Assembly: GCF_964063325.1 (NCBI RefSeq)
Contig: NZ_OZ061315.1
Location: 2,542,001 to 2,606,000 of the forward strand
Direction: 5' to 3'
DNA: 64,000 bases
Source of the DNA: Hafnia alvei
GTDB taxonomy: Bacteria; Pseudomonadota; Gammaproteobacteria; Enterobacterales; Enterobacteriaceae
Below, in pieces: positions 8,541 through 17,021 of this stretch. Within the stretch, counting starts at the first letter, position 1. Every line of letters starts with the position of its first letter. The notes beneath the pieces are model-generated. The model ran no database searches. It saw only the letters and a program-made list of their open reading frames with translations, and had not been told where the DNA came from. The translations under genes were made by a program, and so were the position numbers.

Positions 8541-9692
8541 TCAGCGGGGAACGCGAATTCCACCTTCCACGCCTTTAGGGCTCAGAAGTACCTGCCAAAG
8601 TTGGATGTTTCTTGCCCGAAATGCCCCAGCGCATGCATTTAAATAATAAGTGAACATGCGATAGAAGCGATCGCTATAGTTGTCTTTAATCTCCGGCCAG
8701 CTTTTCTGGAAGGACTCAAACCAAGCCATCAATGTACGGTCATAATCAACACCAAAATTATGCCAATCTTCCAGCACGAACAAATCCTCACTTTTTGAGG
8801 CAATGTGCGCAACGGATGGCAAACAACCATTTGGGAAGATGTACTTATTGATCCACGGGTCAACGTTCAGGTCAGTTTGATTAGAACCAATGGTATGGAG
8901 CAAGAAAAGCCCATCAGCTTTTAGATTGCGTGCCACGACTTCGAAATAGGTTCGATAGTTTTTCGGGCCTACGTGCTCAAACATTCCAACGGAAACAATG
9001 CGGTCAAATCTTTCGTTTATGTCACGATAGTCTTGTAGCAAAATCTCAACATCTAAGCCTGCGCAGCGCTCTTGCGCCATCTTTTGCTGCTCAGCGGAAA
9101 TCGTCACCCCCTTTACAGACACGCCGTACTCTTGCGCCGCAAACTGTGACAAGCCTCCCCAACCACAACCAATGTCTAGCAAGGTCATTCCCGGTTTCAA
9201 CTGCAGCTTTTCACAGATCATTCGCAATTTTGCCTGCTGGGCCTGCTCCAACGTTTCTGCATCTTTCCAATAAGCGCAGGAATATTGCATATACGGATCG
9301 AGCATTCGGCTAAACAGGTCGTTACCCAGATCGTAGTGCTCTTTCCCCACGATCCATGCGCGTTTCCGGGTTTGATAATTGAAAATGCGAGCCGACGCAA
9401 TGCGCACGATATCGCTGAAATGTTTCGGCAAATGCGCATCAAGTTCAGCGGCCAAAATATCTTGGAAAAAGATATCTAAACGATCACACTCCCACCAACC
9501 GTCCATATAGCTCTCACCAAGACCCAACGACCCCTCTTGCAGCACACGATGGAAGAACTCTGGGTTTTTGACGCGAATATCCTGCGGCCGAGTTCCGTTT
9601 ATTGTAATGCCGGCCTGGCTTAACATTTCCTTTGCAATTCGGTACCAATGGTCTTCTTTTAATTCAGTCTCAACAACACACGTCGAACTCAT
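8541..9692 (-). CDS. cfa: Cyclopropane-fatty-acyl-phospholipid synthase
   Basis: A 383-residue enzyme (E. coli Cfa has 382) that transfers a methylene group from S-adenosylmethionine to the double bond of unsaturated membrane phospholipid acyl chains, usually at entry to stationary phase or under acid stress. An N-terminal lipid-binding domain precedes a class I methyltransferase domain with the SAM loop LLDIGCGWGGLSQFAAQ. Also conserved are YDLGNDLFSRMLDPYMQYSCAYW and the C-terminal FYRMFTYYLNACAGAFRARN. The gene is divergent from purT across a 430-bp gap. In E. coli cfa is elsewhere, so this is a synteny difference. Confidence 0.96.
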   Translation of the reverse strand: MSSTCVVETELKEDHWYRIAKEMLSQAGITINGTRPQDIRVKNPEFFHRVLQEGSLGLGESYMDGWWECDRLDIFFQDILAAELDAHLPKHFSDIVRIASARIFNYQTRKRAWIVGKEHYDLGNDLFSRMLDPYMQYSCAYWKDAETLEQAQQAKLRMICEKLQLKPGMTLLDIGCGWGGLSQFAAQEYGVSVKGVTISAEQQKMAQERCAGLDVEILLQDYRDINERFDRIVSVGMFEHVGPKNYRTYFEVVARNLKADGLFLLHTIGSNQTDLNVDPWINKYIFPNGCLPSVAHIASKSEDLFVLEDWHNFGVDYDRTLMAWFESFQKSWPEIKDNYSDRFYRMFTYYLNACAGAFRARNIQLWQVLLSPKGVEGGIRVPR

Positions 9693-10059
9693 GGTTCACT
9701 TTCTCCCCTATACCGCGCTAACCCTCCAGCCGCACGGCTATTGCTGTTTTAATTATTCAAAATTCAGTACCTAGCAAAGATTCACCCCTGCCGATAGCTA
9801 GATTTATCATACAATACATTTATCATACAAATGAAAATTTACTTAATCAACCTGCTAAAAGCCGGTGACACTTACCGACGTATTTTTTTGTCTGTTACCT
9901 ACATCCAACCGCAACTCATATCTGAATATAATTAATCTCCTGAATAAATAATTAGCAACACATGTTATCCAAGTCAGCTTGGCGGGCTGTCAGGTGTTTT
10001 ATGCTTGGATAAAATTGGCAGCCCAGCCTTATTTTCATGACGCGAATTAAATCGAATTA

Positions 10060-10087
10060 CTGACACGCAAACGTTTTCGTATATACT
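10060..10087 (+). promoter_or_regulatory. purT promoter with PurR operator
   Basis: ACGCAAACGTTTTCGT at 10065-10080 is an excellent match to the PurR operator consensus. It lies between a -35-like CTGACA (10060) and a -10 TATACT (10082), so PurR with hypoxanthine or guanine should block RNA polymerase. The start codon of purT follows about 40 bp downstream. Confidence 0.9.
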
Positions 10088-10123
10088 GCAACCGATTTTT
10101 GGCCAGCTCATAGGATGATGATT

Positions 10124-11302
10124 ATGTTGTCGATTGGAACTGCACTCCGCCCACATGCCACTCGCGTCATGCTTTTAGGGTCCGGTGAATTAGGTAAAGA
10201 AGTGGCTATCGAATGCCAACGTTTAGGCATTGAGGTTATCGCCGTCGATCGCTATGCCGATGCGCCGGCCATGCAGGTTGCCCATCGTAGCTATGTGTTA
10301 AACATGTTAGACGCTGAGGCCCTAAAAGAGCTGGTCGAGCGTGAACGCCCTGACTTTATCGTGCCAGAAATTGAAGCTATCGCCACATCAATGCTGGTTG
10401 CGTTGGAAAATGACGGGCAAAAAGTCGTTCCTTGTGCGCGAGCGACGCAGCTCACCATGAACCGCGAAGGCATTCGTCGTCTGGCCGCTGAAACACTAAA
10501 ATTGCCCACCTCTCCTTATTGTTTTGCCGAAACAGAGACGGAGTTCAACGCTGCTACGCAAGAAATTGGTCTGCCATGCATTATCAAACCCGTCATGAGC
10601 TCATCCGGCAAAGGCCAAAGTTTGATTCGCCATGTCGATGAAATGGCTAGCGCGTGGCAATATGCGCAGTTAGGTGGCCGCTCGGGTCAAGGGAAAGTGA
10701 TTGTTGAAGGTCTGGTGAAATTTGATTTTGAGATCACCTTACTCACCATTAATGCCTGTGACGGATTACATTTTTGTGCGCCAATTGGTCATCGTCAGCA
10801 AGACGGCGACTACCGTGAATCATGGCAACCTCAGGCGATGAGCGACATCGCGCTAGCTAAAGCTCAGGAGATCGCCGGTAAAGTCGTTCTGGCTCTGGGT
10901 GGCTATGGGCTATTTGGCGTTGAGTTATTTGTTTGTGGCGACGATGTCATCTTCAGCGAAGTATCACCACGCCCGCACGATACAGGTATGGTGACGCTGA
11001 TTTCTCAGGACCTGTCAGAGTTTGCACTGCACGTTCGCGCATTTCTTGGTTTACCTATCGGTAATATTCGCCAATTTGGCCCAAGCGCCTCTGCGGTGAT
11101 CCTGCCACGTTTGCACAGCAACGACGTTGTTTTCGAGAACGTGAAACAAGCATTACAATCGCAAACGCAGATAAGATTATTTGGCAAACCAGAAATCGAT
11201 GGCACCCGCCGTTTAGGCGTGGCGTTAGCATATGAAGAGACGGTTGATAAAGCGATTGCGCTGGCCAAGCAAGTCAGCGGCGGTGTGGTAGTGAAAGGAT
11301 AG
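10124..11302 (+). CDS. purT: Formate-dependent phosphoribosylglycinamide formyltransferase
   Basis: A 392-residue ATP-grasp enzyme that makes formyl-GAR from GAR, formate and ATP in purine biosynthesis, the folate-independent alternative to PurN. Visible features are the N-terminal Rossmann-like pre-ATP-grasp segment RVMLLGSGELGKEVAIE, the ATP-grasp loop KPVMSSSGKGQS and the metal-binding block GVELFVCGDDVIFSEVSPRPHDTG. I chose the ATG at 10124 because it is 8 nt from AGGA and gives the E. coli length. ATGs at 10115 and 10118 are too close to that site. A PurR box sits in the promoter and a terminator follows. Confidence 0.96.
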   Translation: MLSIGTALRPHATRVMLLGSGELGKEVAIECQRLGIEVIAVDRYADAPAMQVAHRSYVLNMLDAEALKELVERERPDFIVPEIEAIATSMLVALENDGQKVVPCARATQLTMNREGIRRLAAETLKLPTSPYCFAETETEFNAATQEIGLPCIIKPVMSSSGKGQSLIRHVDEMASAWQYAQLGGRSGQGKVIVEGLVKFDFEITLLTINACDGLHFCAPIGHRQQDGDYRESWQPQAMSDIALAKAQEIAGKVVLALGGYGLFGVELFVCGDDVIFSEVSPRPHDTGMVTLISQDLSEFALHVRAFLGLPIGNIRQFGPSASAVILPRLHSNDVVFENVKQALQSQTQIRLFGKPEIDGTRRLGVALAYEETVDKAIALAKQVSGGVVVKG

Positions 11303-11309
11303 GACACCA

Positions 11310-11340
11310 CGGCGCGGAAATCTCTCCGCGCCGCTTTATT
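11310..11340 (+). terminator. Intrinsic terminator of purT
   Basis: CGGCGCGG pairs with CCGCGCCG around an 8-nt loop, followed by CTTTATT. It lies 8 bp after the purT stop and just before the end of convergent yoaH. Confidence 0.75.
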
Positions 11341-11345
11341 ACTGA

Positions 11346-11564
11346 CTATTCTTCGTTTTGGTTTTGGTTTTGGCTTTCGTTTTCATTTTCATCTTCGTCA
11401 TCAAATGAGACTTGGATATGTGCGCCGGTATGGTTGGCGCGAATTTCCGCCGCAACCAGAGCAATGGCTTCGCCGCTGCTCATACCCTGCTCCATCAATT
11501 TGTGAATGCGATCGGCAGCCTCTTGCTGTTCTGTATGTGATAACGCTGGCATTCCGCTGTTCAT
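11346..11564 (-). CDS. yoaH: UPF0181 family protein YoaH
   Basis: A 72-residue protein of unknown function, homologous to E. coli YoaH (59 residues). The core HTEQQEAADRIHKLMEQGMSSGEAIALVAAEIRANH matches. I use the ATG at 11564 (minus strand) because it follows CAGGAG and gives the family N terminus. The C terminus is longer than in E. coli and ends in an acidic Asn/Gln/Glu tail encoded by tandem hexanucleotide repeats. It is divergent from pabB, as in E. coli. Confidence 0.9.
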   Translation of the reverse strand: MNSGMPALSHTEQQEAADRIHKLMEQGMSSGEAIALVAAEIRANHTGAHIQVSFDDEDENENESQNQNQNEE

Positions 11565-11752
11565 CAATAACTCCTGCTGCTGAATGGTAATACGGGGGCA
11601 AGAGTATAGCCGCAAACAGCCCACAAACCTAGATAATGCAGGGGCATTTATCCGCTAATATTGCCTGTAATTTATGATAGTCTTACCTTTGTCATATCGA
11701 CATCGACGTTGAACCAAAATATCTGCATACCTATAAAAGTGATCTCTCGTCC

Positions 11753-13147
11753 ATGACTGCCATAACCTCGTCACCTGCTGCATTGTCACGTATTGATTTA
11801 GACTACACTCCGGATGCCATGCTGCATTATTTCGCTCCGCTCGCCCAGCAACCTTGGGCAATGCTGTTGTATTCAGGCGGCGCTAATCATCCCCATAATC
11901 GGTTTGATATTTTAGTCGCCGAACCTGTGCTTACCTTAACCACACGTGACCATCAAACCGCTATTGCCGAAAACGGCAATATTCGTTATAGCGAGCAAGA
12001 CCCTCTGCGCTTAGTTCAAGCAGAATTATCGCGTTTGCTGCCAGCGATGTCGGAACAAGCCGATACCCCGTTTTGCGGCGGTGCCGTTGGCCTATGGGGC
12101 TACGACCTTGGGCGACGTTTTGAAACCTTGCCTGAACAAGCTAATGCCGACTTATCAACGCCTGATATGGCAGTAGGAATTTATGATTGGGCATTAATCG
12201 CCGACCACAGGTTAAAACGCTTAACCTTAATCGTTCATGGCGATGCCCAAGCACGCCTCGCATGGTTGACTGCGCAGGTAGAAACACCGCAGCCTTCTCC
12301 CTTCCAATTAACCTCCTCTTGGCAAGCCAATTTAACTCAGGAAGAATATAGCCAGCGATTTGCCCGCATTCACGACTATCTGCGTGCGGGCGACTGCTAT
12401 CAGATTAATTTGACCCAACGCTTTAGCGCTGGCTATAAAGGCGATGAATGGCAGGCTTTTTTACGTTTAAATGAGCAAAACAAAGCGCCTTTTTCAGCGT
12501 TTGTGCGCTTACCAGAAAGCGCGATTTTGAGCGTATCCCCTGAGCGTTTTTTACAGCTTAAACAAAAACATATCTCAACGCGTCCCATCAAGGGCACGCT
12601 GCCGCGCTTAGCCGACCCTGCTGCCGACAAATTACAGGCGCAGAAGCTGGCCAATTCCCGTAAGGATCAGGCTGAAAACCTGATGATTGTCGATCTCATG
12701 CGCAATGATGTTGGCCGAGTTGCCCAACCGGGCAGTGTGCGCGTCCCCGAACTCTTTGTCGTCGAGCCCTTCCCCGCGGTACATCATTTGGTGAGCACCA
12801 TCACCGCCACGCTGCCAAACAATCTCACGGCAACCGATTTGCTTCGCGCATGTTTCCCCGGTGGTTCAATCACCGGAGCGCCCAAAATTCGCGCCATGCA
12901 GATAATTGAAGAATTAGAACCTCAGCGACGTAATGTCTACTGCGGCAGCATTGGCTATATTAGCTGCTGCGGGAATATGGATACCAGTATCACCATACGT
13001 ACGCTGCTAGCTGAGAATGGCAAAATACACTGCTGGGCCGGCGGTGGCATTGTCGCTGACAGTCAGGTCGAGGCGGAATATCAGGAAACCTTCGATAAAG
13101 TGGGAAAAATATTGCCGATCCTTGGTGACGTTGAGGTGCCTGCATGA
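11753..13147 (+). CDS. pabB: Aminodeoxychorismate synthase component I
   Basis: A 464-residue chorismate-binding enzyme. With the PabA glutaminase it converts chorismate to 4-amino-4-deoxychorismate, the precursor of p-aminobenzoate in folate synthesis. The N-terminal domain carries the tryptophan-binding-like region; the C-terminal domain has the catalytic-lysine motif RPIKGTLPR, which separates PabB from TrpE and forms a covalent intermediate. Further family blocks are NLMIVDLMRNDVGRV, FPGGSITGAPKIRAM and AGGGIVADS. The stop codon overlaps the nudL start as ATGA, so the two are translationally coupled, the same order as in E. coli. Confidence 0.95.
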   Translation: MTAITSSPAALSRIDLDYTPDAMLHYFAPLAQQPWAMLLYSGGANHPHNRFDILVAEPVLTLTTRDHQTAIAENGNIRYSEQDPLRLVQAELSRLLPAMSEQADTPFCGGAVGLWGYDLGRRFETLPEQANADLSTPDMAVGIYDWALIADHRLKRLTLIVHGDAQARLAWLTAQVETPQPSPFQLTSSWQANLTQEEYSQRFARIHDYLRAGDCYQINLTQRFSAGYKGDEWQAFLRLNEQNKAPFSAFVRLPESAILSVSPERFLQLKQKHISTRPIKGTLPRLADPAADKLQAQKLANSRKDQAENLMIVDLMRNDVGRVAQPGSVRVPELFVVEPFPAVHHLVSTITATLPNNLTATDLLRACFPGGSITGAPKIRAMQIIEELEPQRRNVYCGSIGYISCCGNMDTSITIRTLLAENGKIHCWAGGGIVADSQVEAEYQETFDKVGKILPILGDVEVPA

Positions 13148-13716
13148 TGAAGCTCTCTCCTGAACTCACCGAGTTTGTAGCTCGCTTTCAGCTTCAAGCG
13201 CCGATCCAAACTAGCGAAGGGCACAATCTGCGCCAAGCCGCCGTGCTAATCCCTATCGTTAATCGCCCACAGCCGACGCTATTACTCACTCAGCGCTCGA
13301 GCCATCTGCGCAAACATGCTGGGCAGGTTGCCTTTCCGGGAGGAGCCGCCGATGCGACCGATAGCTCTTTAATTGCTACGGCGTTACGCGAGGCTCAGGA
13401 GGAAATCGCGTTATCTCCTGAGTGCGTTCACATTCTCGGACAGCTACCGGCGGTAGATAGCATTACCGGTTTTCGGGTAACTCCCGTTGTCGGACTCCTG
13501 CCTCCTAATATCACTCCTATCGCCAGCGAAGATGAAGTTTCTGCCGTCTTTGAAATGCCACTGCGGGAAGCGCTCGCCCTCTCCCGCTATCACCCGCTAG
13601 ATATCCACCGAAGTGGGCATAGCCATCGGGTCTATCTGTCTTGGTATGAGCATTTTTTTGTTTGGGGTATGACGGCCGCGATTATTCGCCGACTGGCTCA
13701 ACAGATCCATATTTAG
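13144..13716 (+). CDS. nudL: Nudix hydrolase NudL (YeaB), CoA pyrophosphatase type
   Basis: A 190-residue Nudix hydrolase homologous to E. coli NudL (192 residues), of the family that hydrolyses coenzyme A or other nucleoside-diphosphate derivatives. The Nudix box is GGAADATDSSLIATALREAQEE, starting near residue 60, with Asp in place of the first Glu of the consensus, as in E. coli NudL, and an intact REAQEE core. The CoA-type segment LPPNITPIASEDEVSAVFEMP follows. The start overlaps pabB by 4 bp; an ATG 3 bp later is an alternative. Confidence 0.93.
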   Translation: MMKLSPELTEFVARFQLQAPIQTSEGHNLRQAAVLIPIVNRPQPTLLLTQRSSHLRKHAGQVAFPGGAADATDSSLIATALREAQEEIALSPECVHILGQLPAVDSITGFRVTPVVGLLPPNITPIASEDEVSAVFEMPLREALALSRYHPLDIHRSGHSHRVYLSWYEHFFVWGMTAAIIRRLAQQIHI

Positions 13717-14294
13717 ACACATTGAATTTGCATCAAAAAAACTAATCCCATATCTCAACAATAGAGTTGGTTTATTCCCTTATCTCCATGGATTAGAGAT
13801 TCCTCGATCCCTATCACTCTCTTTTTTTTGTTATCCGCTAAAGTGAACCCTATAAACCTTGGTAAATACGGGTAAATTCGTAGCTCATTACTTGATTTAT
13901 CTGGCATATGTCGCAATATCATAGATAAGTCACTATGAATTTGTATGTTTGCAGTGGCAGATGTTTTCGTCAGACTACCTTTTCAAGCGTAGGGGAAAGC
14001 CGATCAAGTGACGGTTATTTGTCGCATAAATCCGCTCACAGACCTCACCCGATGTAGGGTTAATCGTTTTTTTTTGCGTTTGTTATAGATAAATTGAGGG
14101 ATTGCACGTGCGTCACTCGTTAAGTTCGGCTATTGTTGGCGCGCTTTAGTCATGACGTGAGCAATATGCGAATTATTACATTAATTTTTATAATGTGAAT
14201 CTGCTTCCACGGCAGCAAGCGCATTGAACGTTAGAGCAAACAGCACCAGAAAAAACACCACGGACTAACGGTGGCAAATCCGTTTTCCGCAGTC
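13717..14294. other. Intergenic region between nudL and the ERIC repeat
   Basis: About 580 bp with no supported gene. It contains several T-runs, including one of eight T at about 14070, that could end transcription from nudL. No known RNA was recognised. Confidence 0.35.
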
Positions 14295-14422
14295 TATACC
14301 CTAAATAATTCAAGCGGCTTGAAGGCGGCAAACCTGTGAGTCCCCCCGGAGCTAACTCTAGTAAGTAACTGGGGTGAGCGGGTGCAGCCAACGCGTAAGC
14401 AGCTTGAAGTATGAACGGTATA
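14295..14422. repeat. ERIC (intergenic repeat unit) element
   Basis: A 128-bp element bounded by TATACC and GGTATA. It contains the diagnostic core AGTAAGTAACTGGGGTGAGC, close to the standard ERIC consensus, and the partner segment GTGAGTCCCCCCGGAGCT. The ends (TAAATAATTCAAGCGGCTTG and GCAGCTTGAAGTATGA) are imperfect inverted repeats, so the transcript folds into a long hairpin. It lies about 80 bp before sdaA and may be in the sdaA leader. Confidence 0.9.
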
Positions 14423-14501
14423 ATAACTTTTATATAAAGACAGTATTTCACGAAGCACGATTATATGTTTCTGAAAGCAATGTCTACTAAGGAGTCCCAA
14501 C

Positions 14502-15866
14502 GTGATTAGCGTTTTCGACATGTTTAAGATCGGTATCGGCCCTTCCAGTTCACATACCGTGGGCCCGATGAAAGCCGGCAAACAGTTTGTCGACGATCTG
14601 ATTGATAAAGGGTTGCTACCTTCTGTCACGCGCATTTCCGTCGATGTTTATGGCTCACTCTCCCTTACAGGTAAAGGCCATCATACTGATATTGCTATCA
14701 TCATGGGACTCGCAGGCAACATGCCTGATACCGTGGATATCGATGCAATTCCGGGTTTTATTCGCGACGTAGAGCAACGTCAGCGCCTGCTGTTGGCTCA
14801 TGGCCAGCATGAGGTTGATTTCCCACGCGAAGGCGGGATGAACTTCCGTAGCGATAACCTATCGCTGCATGAAAACGGCATGCAAATCCATGCATTTGCC
14901 GGCGAAAAATTGCTGTATAGCAAAACTTATTATTCTATCGGCGGCGGCTTCATCGTTGACGAAGAGCACTTTGGTAAAGATAGCGCGGGCGGCGTGACGG
15001 TGCCTTACCCGTTCCACTCCGCGCAGGAGCTGCTGGATCATTGCAAAGAGACCGGGCTGTCTATTAGCGGCCTCGTTATGCAAAACGAACTCGCTCTGCA
15101 TACCAAAGATGAAGTTTATGCCTATTTTGGCGACGTGTGGGCAACCATGCAGGCCTGTATCGACCGTGGTCTAAATACTGAAGGCCTTCTGCCTGGGCCA
15201 CTGCGTGTACCGCGCCGTGCATCGGCATTACGCCGTATGCTCGTCACCACCGACAAATACGATAAAGATCCGATGACGGTGATCGACTGGGTGAACATGT
15301 TTGCCTTAGCGGTTAACGAAGAAAACGCCGCCGGTGGCCGTGTCGTTACTGCGCCAACCAACGGTGCCTGTGGCATCGTTCCTGCGGTACTGGCCTACTA
15401 TGACCACTTTATCGAACCCGTTACACCCGACGTTTTCGTGCGCTACTTCTTGGCTTCCGGCGCAGTTGGCGCACTGTACAAAATGAATGCGTCAATCTCC
15501 GGTGCTGAAGTGGGTTGTCAGGGTGAAGTGGGTGTAGCCTGTTCGATGGCGGCAGCGGGTCTGACTGAACTGATGGGCGGCAGCCCTGAGCAAGTTTGTA
15601 TCGCGGCAGAAATTGGCATGGAGCACAATCTGGGCTTAACCTGCGACCCCGTTGCGGGTCAGGTACAAGTACCTTGCATTGAGCGTAATGCCATTGCCTC
15701 GGTGAAAGCCATCAACTCTTCACGTATGGCGCTGCAGCGCACCTCAGAACCGCGTGTTTCGTTGGATAAAGTCATCGAAACTATGTACGAAACCGGTAAA
15801 GATATGAACGCGAAATATCGTGAAACTTCGCGTGGCGGCTTGGCGATTAAAGTTCAGTGTGATTAA
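14502..15866 (+). CDS. sdaA: L-serine ammonia-lyase I
   Basis: A 454-residue iron-sulphur L-serine deaminase that converts L-serine to pyruvate and ammonia; E. coli SdaA has 454. The N terminus ISVFDMFKIGIGPSSSHTVGPMKAG is the family signature. The cluster-binding cysteine region includes TNGACGIVPAV, GCQGEVGVACSMAAAG and LTCDPVAGQVQVPC. The start codon is GTG, preceded by AAGGAG at the right spacing, as in E. coli. An ERIC repeat lies just upstream and a long terminator hairpin downstream. Confidence 0.97.
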   Translation: MISVFDMFKIGIGPSSSHTVGPMKAGKQFVDDLIDKGLLPSVTRISVDVYGSLSLTGKGHHTDIAIIMGLAGNMPDTVDIDAIPGFIRDVEQRQRLLLAHGQHEVDFPREGGMNFRSDNLSLHENGMQIHAFAGEKLLYSKTYYSIGGGFIVDEEHFGKDSAGGVTVPYPFHSAQELLDHCKETGLSISGLVMQNELALHTKDEVYAYFGDVWATMQACIDRGLNTEGLLPGPLRVPRRASALRRMLVTTDKYDKDPMTVIDWVNMFALAVNEENAAGGRVVTAPTNGACGIVPAVLAYYDHFIEPVTPDVFVRYFLASGAVGALYKMNASISGAEVGCQGEVGVACSMAAAGLTELMGGSPEQVCIAAEIGMEHNLGLTCDPVAGQVQVPCIERNAIASVKAINSSRMALQRTSEPRVSLDKVIETMYETGKDMNAKYRETSRGGLAIKVQCD

Positions 15867-15908
15867 GCCGTAGCTGAACCCGCGCAATAGCTAATTTTCG
15901 TTGGTAGG

Positions 15909-15962
15909 CCTAAAGCCCTAAGCGTGCTATCAGTCAAACTGATAACGGCTTGGGGCTTTTTC
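15909..15962 (+). terminator. Terminator of sdaA
   Basis: A long imperfect hairpin (AAAGCCCTAAGC paired with GGCTTGGGGCTTT, with an inner TATCAG/CTGATA stem) ends in a T-run, about 45 bp after the sdaA stop. Confidence 0.8.
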
Positions 15963-15976
15963 ATTCTCTATGCCAA

Positions 15977-16852
15977 TTACTGTGCAAACTCTCGCCAAAA
16001 CGCCTCCGGCGTCAAACCACCAAGTTTTTTCTGTGGCCAGCGTTGATTGTACTGTTCACACACCTGTTGCAGAAAAACATCAAGGTCAGTATTCCCGATG
16101 GCAGGAATCAACTCGCTCAAGAAACACTCCAGTCGTAACGTAATATCAGCGATATCCTCTGCTCTTAGCGTCAATGGTAGCCCATGTTCTACGCTCCACT
16201 GCTGTAATGGATGATCGGGTGACAATTCATTCCCGAACAGTTTCTTATTTTCAGTCTCAACAGATTGTATAGCGGCAGGCGTTATTTTCATCATCGCTTC
16301 CAGCCAATGTACCACCAGCGTAGGAGAAGCTCCTGCATAAGCGCGTGCTGCCATCCAGCCGCTCACCTCTTCTTGCGCCCACAGAATATGATGTTCACCA
16401 CCGTCTTGAGGCAGCAAACTCACGCGCTGATAAAATAAACGTAGCTTCCCTAGCTTAATTCCAGCCTTTACGGCCTTCTTGCCGCGCAGCTCGCGTGCCT
16501 CCAACACGTTCATATGCGCCAATTCTGCACGTCGCATATAGCGGTCTAAACCCGCGCGTGAAACACTTTGCTGCATCCCTAAATTAACCAGAGTGACCAG
16601 CTCATCCAGTGGGATCATCAGCTTTTGTCTCAGCCAGTTGATCAGCATGCTTTGCTCTGGTCTCAGCACTTTGTGAACATTTTTCGGTGCCGTATGTTGA
16701 TCGACAACATCTTGCCGCTGTCGCCAGCGGCGCACCGTCGCCACCGAAATGCCAAGCTCTTGCGCTAGCACCCGATCGCTCTTGTCAGACTGCTGGATAT
16801 ACCGTCGAACTCTGGGCGTTGTTGTTGCGTTAGCGTGTAGCTTAATTTCCAT
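15977..16852 (-). CDS. Transposase-derived HTH protein with degenerate DDE domain
   Basis: A 291-residue protein with the layout of IS481/IS3-type transposases. An N-terminal helix-turn-helix (DRVLAQELGISVATVRRWRQRQ, from about residue 27) is followed by a second DNA-binding-like region and an integrase-core-like domain ending in QYNQRWPQKKLGGLTPEAFW, which resembles the usual NERPHxALGGxTPxE tail. The expected DDE acids are not evident: the usual VDI strand reads LFYQRVSLLPQ and the usual TDNGSxF reads TENKKLFGNEL. No flanking inverted repeats or target duplication are obvious. It is divergent from the PTS operon, 169 bp away. I infer a domesticated transposase, perhaps a local regulator. 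No experiment supports this role. Confidence 0.65.
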   Translation of the reverse strand: MEIKLHANATTTPRVRRYIQQSDKSDRVLAQELGISVATVRRWRQRQDVVDQHTAPKNVHKVLRPEQSMLINWLRQKLMIPLDELVTLVNLGMQQSVSRAGLDRYMRRAELAHMNVLEARELRGKKAVKAGIKLGKLRLFYQRVSLLPQDGGEHHILWAQEEVSGWMAARAYAGASPTLVVHWLEAMMKITPAAIQSVETENKKLFGNELSPDHPLQQWSVEHGLPLTLRAEDIADITLRLECFLSELIPAIGNTDLDVFLQQVCEQYNQRWPQKKLGGLTPEAFWREFAQ

Positions 16853-17021
16853 TTCAGATCTCCTCGAACGATCGAATTAATGATATCCAATCATGTGAGA
16901 CTTGTTTGTTGTAACCGTCACATTGTGAACTAACGCAACTTTATCATCACCTCATTCACACATAATCGCCGCATTAAGATCCTGTTACTTCATCATTAAA
17001 AAGCAATTTACGGAGTTCTCT
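16853..17021. promoter_or_regulatory. Divergent promoter region of the glycosylasparaginase PTS operon
   Basis: This 169-bp gap separates the transposase-like gene from the EIIC gene. It contains GTGAGACTTG with a downstream CCGTCAC, and an ATTGTGAACT half-site that resembles part of a CRP box, but no full CRP consensus. Any operator for the divergent HTH protein should be here. The EIIC start is preceded by ACGGAG. Confidence 0.4.

Noticed and set aside
14188..14635. Two overlapping minus-strand frames upstream of and into sdaA
   Set aside because: They are read through the ERIC repeat and the start of sdaA on the wrong strand.
16853..17021. A CRP site in front of the PTS operon
   Set aside because: TGTGA half-sites are present, but the partner half does not fit the TGTGA-N6-TCACA spacing well enough to call.
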